Shown here: positions 34,795 to 41,764 of the stretch, one piece after another | Layout: the number at the start of each line of letters is the position of its first letter | How positions within the stretch are numbered: position 1 is the stretch's first letter | Program-made: the position numbers and the translations under genes | Source: an uncultured Oscillospiraceae bacterium | GTDB taxonomy: Bacteria > Bacillota > Clostridia > Oscillospirales > Acutalibacteraceae | DNA: 64,000 nt | Reading direction: 5' to 3' | Assembly (NCBI GenBank): GCA_902465155.1 | Contig: CABQLY010000005.1 | Location: 62,001 to 126,000 of the forward strand | Notes under the pieces: generated by a model | Told to the model about the DNA's origin: nothing | Database searches by the model: none | The model's input: only the letters and a program-made list of their open reading frames with translations

Positions 34795-35769
34795 TTAATT
34801 TTGCTCTAACAGCTTGCGCACCAGCTCTACCACATTTTTTAAGTTGGCCGGCGCACCGCTGCCGTTGTACGAAACAACGCTTTCGTTTAGCTCCAAATTG
34901 CTTTGCCCGGCGGTGTAGCGGGCCAGCAGAGCGGCGTCTTTTAAATCTAATTCGCCATCGCAGTTAATATCCTGCTTTTCGGCTGCGTGGTGGTAAATGT
35001 TTTTAGCAAAACCGTTTAAGCCCTTTAGGCGAATAAGGGTAGGGTAGTCCCGGTAGGCAACATCAACATCTACATTTGTTTTTTGCCCGTTTAGGTAAAG
35101 GCCGTCTACCTTGCCGTCGCTGGCGTATTGCCACAGCCCGTAGGCGCTGTAATCAATATCCGGCTTGTCAGAACGCGGGTAATGTGCCAACCAAATTTCG
35201 CACTCTTTTTGAATGGCGTTTAAATCTAAGTAGTTGGTAAACCAATTTTTATTGGCGTAAACGCCGGCCATGTAGCCGGCCTGCTGCACCTTGCGGGTAA
35301 AGGCCAAGGCAATATTGGTGCGCAGCGCGGTGGTTAGGCCGCCTTGGTACTTTTCGTCCTCCATATCGTAATAAATAGGGTATTCCAGCTGTTTATTTTT
35401 AACAAAACGCAGGCAGTCGGCAGCATCCCGCTCGGCCTCGGCAACGGTTTTAGCGTAGCTGTAATAGTAAACGCCAATTTTTAACCCGGCGGCTGCGGCG
35501 TTTTTGTAATTTAGCTCAAAGTGGGTGTCTGGCAGGGTTTCTTTCTGCGTGTTGCTTAGCCCTTTGCCGGAATAGCCGGCACGAATAATTACAAACTTTA
35601 CACCGTCGGCCTTGGCTTTGTTAAAATCAACCGTCTTACCGCTGCCGTAATTGGCGTAGGAAACATCTATGCCCTTAGCAACAATTTTTTCCTCCCCCGC
35701 GGCAAGGGCGCCAAAAGGCACTGCAAAAAGCAGCAGTACAACTGCAAGCAGCGTAAAGGTTTTTTTCAT
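34795..35769 (-). CDS. Secreted GH25 lysozyme with C-terminal dockerin
   Basis: 324 residues. Signal peptide to about 24 (GALAAG). GH25 muramidase domain about 30-245 with KGIDVSYANYG (catalytic Asp), GVYYYSYA, PIYYDMEDEKY (Asp/Glu pair) and LWQYASDGKVDGL. The C-terminal 60 residues are a dockerin: the first calcium repeat is good (DINCDGELDLKDAALLARY), the second is degenerate (VSYNGSGAPANLKNVVELVRKL). It would hydrolyse muramic acid bonds in peptidoglycan. A dockerin on a lysozyme is unusual and implies attachment to a cohesin. RBS GGAGGAAG before the ATG. Confidence 0.9.
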   Translation of the reverse strand: MKKTFTLLAVVLLLFAVPFGALAAGEEKIVAKGIDVSYANYGSGKTVDFNKAKADGVKFVIIRAGYSGKGLSNTQKETLPDTHFELNYKNAAAAGLKIGVYYYSYAKTVAEAERDAADCLRFVKNKQLEYPIYYDMEDEKYQGGLTTALRTNIALAFTRKVQQAGYMAGVYANKNWFTNYLDLNAIQKECEIWLAHYPRSDKPDIDYSAYGLWQYASDGKVDGLYLNGQKTNVDVDVAYRDYPTLIRLKGLNGFAKNIYHHAAEKQDINCDGELDLKDAALLARYTAGQSNLELNESVVSYNGSGAPANLKNVVELVRKLLEQN

Positions 35770-35791
35770 TTTTCTTCCTCCAAAAATATGT

Positions 35792-35819
35792 AACCAAAAT
35801 CCTTACCGGGCATAGTATG
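35792..35819 (+). promoter_or_regulatory. Possible sigma-K-type promoter of the Cys-rich peptide gene
   Basis: AACC (35792-35795), 15-bp spacer, CATAGTATG (35811-35819), compared with sigma-K mACm and CATAnnnTA (one mismatch). The match is weak but fits a late sporulation role. Confidence 0.3.
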
Positions 35820-35878
35820 GAATGTAGACGGGAACACGGCAGTGCCGAAAGTTCCCTCCGGAAGGGAGGTTAGCAAGT

Positions 35879-36004
35879 ATGTGCAACAACTTCTTAGGCG
35901 GTAACAACTGTTCTTGGATCTTGATCCTCATTCTGGTTTTGGTTTGCTGTGGTGGCGGCTGCGGCTGCGGCGATTCCCGCAGCAATGACTGCTGCTGTGG
36001 CTAA
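35879..36004 (+). CDS. 41-residue Cys/Gly-rich membrane peptide (YjcZ-like)
   Basis: ATG at 35879 behind GGGAGG (about 10 nt). The product is MCNNFLGGNNCSWILILILV followed by a Cys/Gly-rich end (LVCCGGGCGCGDS..NDCCCG): a short N-part, a hydrophobic helix of about 12 residues and ten Cys in total. This plan resembles small YjcZ-type sporulation peptides common in endospore formers. Codons here (TTC, ATC, AAC) differ from the local bias, as in highly expressed genes. Directly downstream is a candidate structured RNA ending in a terminator, so both may be one transcript. Confidence 0.7.
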   Translation: MCNNFLGGNNCSWILILILVLVCCGGGCGCGDSRSNDCCCG

Positions 36005-36163
36005 GCCCCAAAACCGCACGGCGAGTAAGGCGGCGCTTCATGCGACCGAACCGGCGCCGTAGCAACACTGCCCGCGGTACGGCACATGACCCATACCCGG
36101 TTTAACCGGCGGAGAACAATTCTTCGAATACATGGTGTGCTGCACTGCGGGCAGTTTTTTTAA
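36005..36163 (+). ncRNA. Candidate structured RNA or 3' UTR with intrinsic terminator
   Basis: About 160 nt between the Cys-rich peptide gene and the end of clpX. Visible pairings: CGGCGC (36031-36036) with 36054-36059; an outer 9-bp stem ACTGCCCGC (36066-36074 region) with GCGGGCAGT (ends 36155) that encloses at least two inner hairpins (CCGG-TTTAA-CCGG near 36097-36109, AGAA-CA-TTCT near 36113-36123) and a GCACA/TGTGC stem; then a T7-8 run. This is more elaborate than a plain terminator and forms a multi-branched fold. Class unknown; sporulation-linked clostridial RNAs such as raiA would be first to compare. Confidence 0.5.
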
Positions 36164-36175
36164 AAATTTGCGGCC

Positions 36176-37450
36176 TTACGAGCTTTTGGCCGCTTTTTTG
36201 TGCGTAATAACGGCCTTTTTGCTGTCGGTCACCGCTTCTTTTGTAATGCGAACCTGAGTAATGGTTTTGTCATCCGGCACGGTAAACATAATATCGTTTA
36301 AAATGCCTTCAAAAATAGAGCGCAGGCCGCGCGCGCCCGTTTTGCGTTCAACCGTTAGGTCGGCAATGGCCTTTAGGGCGTCGTCATCAAAGCTTAAGGC
36401 AACGCCGTCAATTTCAAACAGCCGCTGGTACTGCTTTAAAACCGAATTTTTGGGCTCGGTCATAATACGCACCATGGCTTCGGCATCCAGCGCCTCTAAG
36501 GGGGAAATAACCGGCAAACGGCCAATTAGTTCGGGAATTAATCCAAACTTAACAAAATCCTTGTGTGTTACAAAGGGCAGCAGCGCGTCGCGCTCCTGGT
36601 CGGCCGTTGCTTTAATGGCTGCGCCAAAGCCCAGCCCGCCGCCGCCAATGCGGCGCTCAATTTGCTTTTCAATACCGTCAAACGCGCCGCCGCAAATAAA
36701 CAAAATGTTTGTGGTGTCTATTTTAATAAACTCCTGCTGCGGGTGCTTGCGGCCGCCCTGCGGCGGAACATTGGCTACCGTGCCCTCTAAAATTTTCAGC
36801 AGCGCCTGCTGCACACCCTCGCCGCTTACATCGCGGGTAATCGAGGTATTCTCCGACTTGCGGGCAATTTTATCAATTTCATCTATATAAATAATACCGT
36901 GCTCGGCCTTTTCAATGTCGTAATCGGCAGCTTGAATTAGGCGCAGCAAAATATTTTCAACATCCTCGCCAACATAGCCGGCTTCGGTTAGGGTGGTAGC
37001 GTCGGTAATGGCAATTGGTACCTCTAAAAAACGGGCAAGCGTTGTTGCCAGCAGGGTTTTGCCAACGCCGGTGGGGCCAACCAGCAGCACATTGCTTTTG
37101 GCCATTTCTACTTCGCTTTCGCCCCGCTGCAGCGCCTGCATTTTTTTGTAGTGGTTGTAAACGGCAACGCTCAAGGTTCTTTTGGCGCGCTCCTGCCCAA
37201 TAACATATTCATCCAGCTTTTGCTTAATTTCACTGGGGGTTGGCAGCGGCTTTTCGGGCTTAGCGGCCTGTTTTTTGCCCTTGGGCTTTAGCTCCTTTTC
37301 CTCCTGTGGACCGTAAATCAGCTCGTGGCAAACCTCAACACATTCATCGCAAATAAAAATGCCGGGGCCCGCAATTAGCTGCATTACCTGGTCTTGCGTT
37401 TTGCCGCAAAAGGAACAGCAAACCTCTTTTTCTTTATTATCGTTTGGCAA
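36176..37450 (-). CDS. clpX: ATP-dependent Clp protease ATP-binding subunit ClpX
   Basis: 424 residues, full length. N-terminal C4 zinc domain (CSFCGKTQDQV; FICDECVEVC), Walker A LLVGPTGVGKTLLA, Walker B IIYIDEIDKI, pore loop GYVGEDVENIL, the IGF-type loop for ClpP docking (GGGLGFG is present in the region after IERRIGGG), sensor-2 GARGLRSIFE. It unfolds substrates and feeds them to ClpP. It is the last gene of tig-clpP-clpX, 20 bp after clpP. Confidence 0.97.
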   Translation of the reverse strand: MPNDNKEKEVCCSFCGKTQDQVMQLIAGPGIFICDECVEVCHELIYGPQEEKELKPKGKKQAAKPEKPLPTPSEIKQKLDEYVIGQERAKRTLSVAVYNHYKKMQALQRGESEVEMAKSNVLLVGPTGVGKTLLATTLARFLEVPIAITDATTLTEAGYVGEDVENILLRLIQAADYDIEKAEHGIIYIDEIDKIARKSENTSITRDVSGEGVQQALLKILEGTVANVPPQGGRKHPQQEFIKIDTTNILFICGGAFDGIEKQIERRIGGGGLGFGAAIKATADQERDALLPFVTHKDFVKFGLIPELIGRLPVISPLEALDAEAMVRIMTEPKNSVLKQYQRLFEIDGVALSFDDDALKAIADLTVERKTGARGLRSIFEGILNDIMFTVPDDKTITQVRITKEAVTDSKKAVITHKKAAKSS

Positions 37451-37470
37451 TGTTATTCTCCTAAAATTTG

Positions 37471-38061
37471 TTAGCGCTGCTTAATTACCTTATCAATTAA
37501 CCCGTACTGTGCGGCAGCCTCGGCCGACATAAAGTTATCGCGCTCGGTGTCGCGCTGAATTTCCTCCAGCGGGCGGCCGGTGGCGTCGGCTAAAATTTGG
37601 TTAATGGTAGCGCGGGTTTTTTCAATGTGGTGGGCGTGAATTAAAATATCGGTTGCCTGACCCTCGGCAGAACCTAAGGGCTGGTGAATCATAATTTCGC
37701 TGTGCGGCAGGGCAAAACGCTTGCCCTTTGCGCCGGCGGCCAGCAAAAAGGCGCCCATGCTGGCGGCCATGCCCATGCAAATAGTGCTAACATCACACTT
37801 AATGTAATTCATGGTGTCAAAAATAGCCATGCCGGCCGAAACCGAGCCGCCGGGGCTGTTAATGTAAAAGTTAATATCCTTGTTCGGGTCCTGCCCCTCT
37901 AAATACAACATTTGGGCAATAATTAAGCTGGCCGAGGCGTTATCTACCTGGTCGTAAAGCATAATAATACGGTCGTTAAGCAGGCGGGAGAAAATATCGT
38001 AAGAACGCTCGCCGCGGCTGGTTTGCTCTACAACATAAGGCACTAAATTCATTTGGTCCAT
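37471..38061 (-). CDS. clpP: ATP-dependent Clp protease proteolytic subunit
   Basis: 196 residues. The ATG at 38061 is 8 nt after GGAGG; a longer frame reads into the 23-bp repeats and is not real. The start LVPYVVEQTSRGERSYDIFSRLL is typical. Catalytic triad Ser101 (MAASMGAFLL), His126 (EIMIHQPLG) and Asp171 (IQRDTERDNFMSA). Forms the double-ring peptidase with ClpX. The array of hairpin repeats lies just upstream in the transcript. Confidence 0.97.
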   Translation of the reverse strand: MDQMNLVPYVVEQTSRGERSYDIFSRLLNDRIIMLYDQVDNASASLIIAQMLYLEGQDPNKDINFYINSPGGSVSAGMAIFDTMNYIKCDVSTICMGMAASMGAFLLAAGAKGKRFALPHSEIMIHQPLGSAEGQATDILIHAHHIEKTRATINQILADATGRPLEEIQRDTERDNFMSAEAAAQYGLIDKVIKQR

Positions 38062-38087
38062 TTTTAAAACCTCCAAAATCCAAAAAT

Positions 38088-38261
38088 GTGCTGCCAAAAG
38101 GGCAGACGGGTTGCTGCCAAAAAGGCAGCTGGGTTGCTGCCAAAAAGGCAGCTGGGTTGCTGCCAAAAGGGCAGACGGGTTGCTGCCAAAAAGGCAGCTG
38201 GGTTGCTACCAAAAAGGCAGCCGGGTTGCTACCAAAAAGGCAGCCGGGTGGCTGCCTAACC
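38088..38261. repeat. 23-bp tandem hairpin array between tig and clpP
   Basis: Units begin at 38088, 38111, 38134, 38157, 38180, 38203, 38226 and a partial at 38249, exactly 23 bp apart. The consensus is TTGCTGCCAAAAAGGCAGCTGGG. Most units contain GCTGCC-A5-GGCAGC, a 6-bp stem-loop, so the leader of clpP would hold a row of hairpins. Units with TACC/CCGG changes cluster at the right end. Confidence 0.93.
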
Positions 38262-38432
38262 ATAGCGCACGCAGCCGAACCCGCCTAAAAGGGCAAAATA
38301 ACGGCTCTTTTGTTTGTTGTTTTGGTAAGGCGCTAAGCCCTACGGTATTTTTTTGCACAAAAAATGCGCGCCATTTTGTGCTTTTAAAACGGGTATTTGT
38401 ATGCGTGTGCTGCGGTAAAGCTCCGGTAGCCG

Positions 38433-38462
38433 TAAAACCGCAGCCGTGGGGCTACGGTTTTA
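38433..38462. terminator. Hairpin downstream of tig
   Basis: 13-nt arms (38433-38445 with 38450-38462) with one C-A mismatch, 50 bp after the tig stop on the minus strand. No clean T-run, so it may only partly end or process the tig transcript before clpP. The rest of 38262-38511 shows nothing more. Confidence 0.5.
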
Positions 38463-38511
38463 GTTACCATTATTACCGGGATTGTTACAGTATAATCAAG
38501 CAAATAAAAAA

Positions 38512-40065
38512 TTATTCGGCTTTGTCGGCAGCTTTTTTAGCGGTCGGCTTTTTGGCAGCCGGTTTTGCTGCGGTAGTTTTTTTAGCAGCCGGTTTTTTTG
38601 CTGCGGTTTTGCTTTCGGCAGCCTTGGCGGTTGTAGCCTTAGCAGCGGTTTTGGCAGCAGTTTTAGCAGCGGTTTTTGCGGCCGGCTTTTTGGCGGCTGT
38701 TTTGGTTGCGGCGGCCTTTTTAGCAGCCGGCTTTTTGGCGGCAGCCTCGGCTTTTTCAGCCTTGGGGGAGCGCTCCTTTACATCGGTCAGCTTTGCGGCG
38801 TCGCGTACCAGCTCAATTGCTTTGCGAACAACAATATCCTCGGTTAATTCGGCAGCGGGAACAGCCTTTTTAACCTCCTCGGCCTTCATGCCGTAGGATT
38901 GGGCAATGCTCTCGTATTCTTTGTTTAAATCTTCCTCGGTTGCGGTTAGCTTTTCCAGCTCGGCAATTTTCTCCAGCGCTAAGCGAACCTTAACCTGGCG
39001 CTCGGCCTGCGGGCGGAACTCTTTTTTCAAATCGTCTACCGTGGCGCCGGTGTATTTTAAGTACATATCCAGCTGCATACCCTGCATTTGCAGGCGGTAT
39101 TCAAAGTCTTTTAGGCTTTGCTCCTCGCGGTTTTTAAACATGGCCTCGGGAATATCGCCCTTTAAGCCCTCAATCAGCTGGTCTAACAGTTGATTTTCAA
39201 CATCGTCGTTCGCGGCCTTTTCTTTGCGCTCTAAGGCCTTCTTTTTTAAATCCTCTTTTAAAGCGTCTAAGGTGTCAAATTCGCTAACGTCTTTGGCAAA
39301 TTCGTCATCCTGCTCCGGCAGCTCTTTTACTTTAATTTCGTGCAGCTTTACCTTAAAGGTGGCCGGTTTGCCGGCCAAGGATTTTTCGCCGTACTCCTCC
39401 GGGAAGGTAACATTAACTTCAAATTCCTCCTCGGCGTTGTGGCCAATAATTTGGTCCTCAAATCCGGGAATAAATTGGCCGGAGCCCAGCTCTAAGGTGT
39501 AGCTCTCGCCCTTGCCGCCCTCAAAAGCTTTGCCGTCGGTAAAGCCTTCAAAGTCAATTACAACGCTGTCGCCCTTGGCGGCGGCGCGGTCTTTTACCTC
39601 TACCATGCGGGAGTTACGGTCGGCCATGCGGTTTAATTCGTCCTGCACCTCTTGCTCGGTAACCTCGCTAATAAGCTTTTCGGCCTTTAAGCCCTTGTAG
39701 GTGCCAACCTCCATTTCGGGGTAGGTGGTAAAGGTAACTTTAAAATCTACACCGTCCTGCTTGCTGATTGAAACCAAGTCGAACTTCATTTCGTCGTTTA
39801 CAATTTTTAGGTTGGCTTCTTTTGCGGCGTCGTCAATGGCGTCGGAATATAACAGGTTTAAGGCGTCCTCAAAAAATACGCCCTCACCGTAATATTTTTC
39901 AATAATGCCAAGCGGGGCCTTACCCTTACGAAAACCGGGAACGCTGATTTTTTTGCGATCGCGCTTGTAAACCTGCTCAATAGCGGCGCGGAACTGTTCC
40001 CCGTTAATAAGGATCTCGACCTCGTAGCGGTTGGTATCAACCTTGTTTGATGCTTTTAAACTCAT
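38512..40065 (-). CDS. tig: Trigger factor with histone-H1-like Lys/Ala tail
   Basis: 517 residues. ATG at 40065 after GGAGG. Residues 1-430 are a standard trigger factor: ribosome-binding signature GFRKGKAPLGIIEKYYG, FKBP-type PPIase domain (VIDFEGFTDGKAFEGG; LGSGQFIPGFEDQIIGH) and helical chaperone arms ending near TDVKERSPKA. The last 83 residues are only A, K, T, P, E, S and D, in AAKKPAAKK/AAKTAAKT repeats like histone H1 or other nucleic-acid-binding tails. Usual length is about 430, so this is a real addition. It could strengthen ribosome/RNA binding. First gene of tig-clpP-clpX. Confidence 0.95.
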   Translation of the reverse strand: MSLKASNKVDTNRYEVEILINGEQFRAAIEQVYKRDRKKISVPGFRKGKAPLGIIEKYYGEGVFFEDALNLLYSDAIDDAAKEANLKIVNDEMKFDLVSISKQDGVDFKVTFTTYPEMEVGTYKGLKAEKLISEVTEQEVQDELNRMADRNSRMVEVKDRAAAKGDSVVIDFEGFTDGKAFEGGKGESYTLELGSGQFIPGFEDQIIGHNAEEEFEVNVTFPEEYGEKSLAGKPATFKVKLHEIKVKELPEQDDEFAKDVSEFDTLDALKEDLKKKALERKEKAANDDVENQLLDQLIEGLKGDIPEAMFKNREEQSLKDFEYRLQMQGMQLDMYLKYTGATVDDLKKEFRPQAERQVKVRLALEKIAELEKLTATEEDLNKEYESIAQSYGMKAEEVKKAVPAAELTEDIVVRKAIELVRDAAKLTDVKERSPKAEKAEAAAKKPAAKKAAATKTAAKKPAAKTAAKTAAKTAAKATTAKAAESKTAAKKPAAKKTTAAKPAAKKPTAKKAADKAE

Positions 40066-40221
40066 TATGTTAAACCTCCACATAAATGTTCTATGCTACT
40101 ATACCATATTTAAGCGGAATTTTCCACTGTTTTTTTGGTTTTTTTGTAATTTTGTGGTTTTTAACGATTAATTTGATTTTTTTAACCAAATAATGCACAA
40201 AATTTACCCACGATATAGATT

Positions 40222-40902
40222 TTAAGGGGTAATTTGCAGCGGGCAAAAATTCAGCGTGTCGGCCGAAACCAAACGCAGCGCAATGTTTTGAATTTTAGGT
40301 ACGGTTGCGGCGTGCCCGGCGCCGTGAATGTGCCCGTAGTAAAGCGTTTGTACGCCGTACTGCTGCAAAATTTGTAAAATTTCGGTGCAAACAAACTCGC
40401 CGTAGGCGGGCGGGTAGTGCATAAAAACAAGCTTTTGCCCGCCCAGCCGCTCGGCAGCCGAAAGCGAGAGCTGCAGCCGCCCCGCCTCTCGCAGGCGCAG
40501 CTTGCTGTCGCAGCTTTGGTCGTACATCCAGCCGCGGGTGCCGCAAACGGTGTAATCCCCAACCCGAAGGGCGTTGTTGTAAAGCAGGGTAACGGTTTTA
40601 ATGCCATTTTGTTTAAAAAAGGCGGTTACCTTGCTTACCGTGCTCCACCAAAGGTCGTGATTGCCTTTCAGCAAAATTTTTTGCCCCGGCAGACTTTCTA
40701 AAAATTTAAAATCGGCCAGCGTTTGCTCTAATTTTAATCCCCAGGAAAAATCGCCCGGCAGCACAACGGTGTCCTCCGGCTTTACCAGCCGGCACCAATG
40801 CTGCTGCAGGCGCTCGGTATATTGCTCCCACCCGCGAAAAACCGACATAGGCTTGTTTACGGAAAAGGAGAGGTGCAGATCTGAAATTGTAAAAATAGAA
40901 AT
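40222..40902 (-). CDS. Calcineurin-like metallophosphoesterase
   Basis: About 226 residues. Metal-site motifs SDLHLSFSVNKPM (DxH), VLPGDFSWG (GD), LLKGNHDLWW (GNHD), FMHYPPAYGEF and YYGHIHGAGH (GHxH) are all present. This is the COG1768-type family, which normally begins with Met about seven residues before the first Asp. There the frame has ATT (40902), 9 nt after AAAGGAG; the only alternative is a TTG at 40935 without a site. I therefore favour an AUU start. Substrate unknown. Monocistronic. Confidence 0.85.
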   Translation of the reverse strand: MSIFTISDLHLSFSVNKPMSVFRGWEQYTERLQQHWCRLVKPEDTVVLPGDFSWGLKLEQTLADFKFLESLPGQKILLKGNHDLWWSTVSKVTAFFKQNGIKTVTLLYNNALRVGDYTVCGTRGWMYDQSCDSKLRLREAGRLQLSLSAAERLGGQKLVFMHYPPAYGEFVCTEILQILQQYGVQTLYYGHIHGAGHAATVPKIQNIALRLVSADTLNFCPLQITP

Positions 40903-41285
40903 GTTTACCAGCTCCTTTAAAAGTGATTGCCGCAACGCTAAAAAGCGTCGATTTTAAGGCTATTGGCTAATTTTTTAAAGCCATTGGAACAAAACGGTTT
41001 GGTGAAAGCTTTAAAAATTGTTTGCGTTTTAAAACGGCCGCGGGCAACAGCGGCGCGCTTGCACCGTTTAAAATTGCGTGCGGCGAATTTTAAATAAAAG
41101 CGAACAAAAGCGGCCGCCGAAAAATAAACGAAAAATTACGAGAAATAAAAGTTACCGCCAAGAAATAAACCCGGTGTTTTGGGTTATACTACTGTTACGG
41201 CAAAACCGGCAAAGCTTGCTGGCTCGCCGTATACCGCGCGGCGGGCAAAAGCCCACTGCCGGCAACAATTAAAGGGGTGAATACA
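40903..41285. other. Non-coding region between the metallophosphoesterase and DUF1540 genes
   Basis: About 380 bp, A-rich on its right half. It holds divergent promoters by position; TATACT near 41185 is a possible -10 for the DUF1540 gene but a matching -35 is not clear. No gene seen. Confidence 0.3.
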
Positions 41286-41456
41286 ATGGATAAAAACGAA
41301 ATTTCGGGCATTCGCTGCCATGTAGAAAACTGTGTGTACCACACCGGTGACTGCTGCTGCGAGGCCGGTTGCATTGAGGTTGGCACCAGCGGCGGCTGCA
41401 CCTGCAGCCGCGAGAGCGAAACCTCTTGCAAAACCTTTCAGGCAAAAGAAATCTAA
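41286..41456 (+). CDS. DUF1540 small Cys-rich protein
   Basis: 56 residues, ATG behind AAAGGGGTG. The sequence ISGIRCHVENCVYHTGDCCC and the later CIEVG..GGCTC..TSCKTF match the DUF1540 domain (CxVxNCxYN...CxAxxIxVG), with nine Cys that probably bind zinc or another metal. Such proteins occur in sporulating Firmicutes, sometimes near spore genes; function unknown. A strong terminator follows directly. Confidence 0.88.
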   Translation: MDKNEISGIRCHVENCVYHTGDCCCEAGCIEVGTSGGCTCSRESETSCKTFQAKEI

Positions 41457-41467
41457 AGCCTCTTGAC

Positions 41468-41501
41468 GCAAAACGGCTGCCCGGCAGGACAGCCGTTTTG
41501 C
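41468..41501. terminator. Terminator of the DUF1540 gene
   Basis: 12-bp perfect stem GCAAAACGGCTG (41468-41479) with 41490-41501, A/T-rich at its base, 12 bp after the stop codon. From 41502 to 41764 there is only A/T-rich sequence with short complementary runs (e.g. AAAGGC...GCCTTT near 41715-41730). Confidence 0.75.
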
Positions 41502-41764
41502 ATTATGATGAACCAAATTAAAAAGCAAAAGCCTACTTATTTTAAACGCCAAAGTAAGTGCCAAAGGTTAAACGCTAAAACCGCCGTTTTGACGTTGGCG
41601 TTTAACCGTGAAAGAGCTTTTACAAAAGCGCGCCGCCTTACTTAAAACCAAAAGCTTAATTTTAAGCCAAAGCTTTGCTGATTTTAACGAAAGGCTTTTA
41701 TAAAGCTTTTATGAAAGGCAAAGCCTTTGGTTAAAATAAAGCATTTGTGCTTTTCTTTGCGCTT

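Noticed and set aside
35803..35985. 60-codon leftward frame
   Set aside because: Antisense of the Cys-rich peptide gene, which has a ribosome site and a convincing composition.
38062..38166. N-terminal extension of ClpP rich in PFWQQP-like repeats
   Set aside because: It is read from the 23-bp array; the ATG at 38061 has a proper GGAGG and matches the family start.
38111..38896. 261-codon rightward frame and overlapping Gly-rich frame
   Set aside because: Made of the 23-bp repeats and the antisense of the trigger factor Lys/Ala tail; no ribosome site and no recognisable family.
41078..41272. 64-codon Lys/Arg-rich frame
   Set aside because: No ribosome site; A-rich non-coding DNA upstream of the DUF1540 gene.
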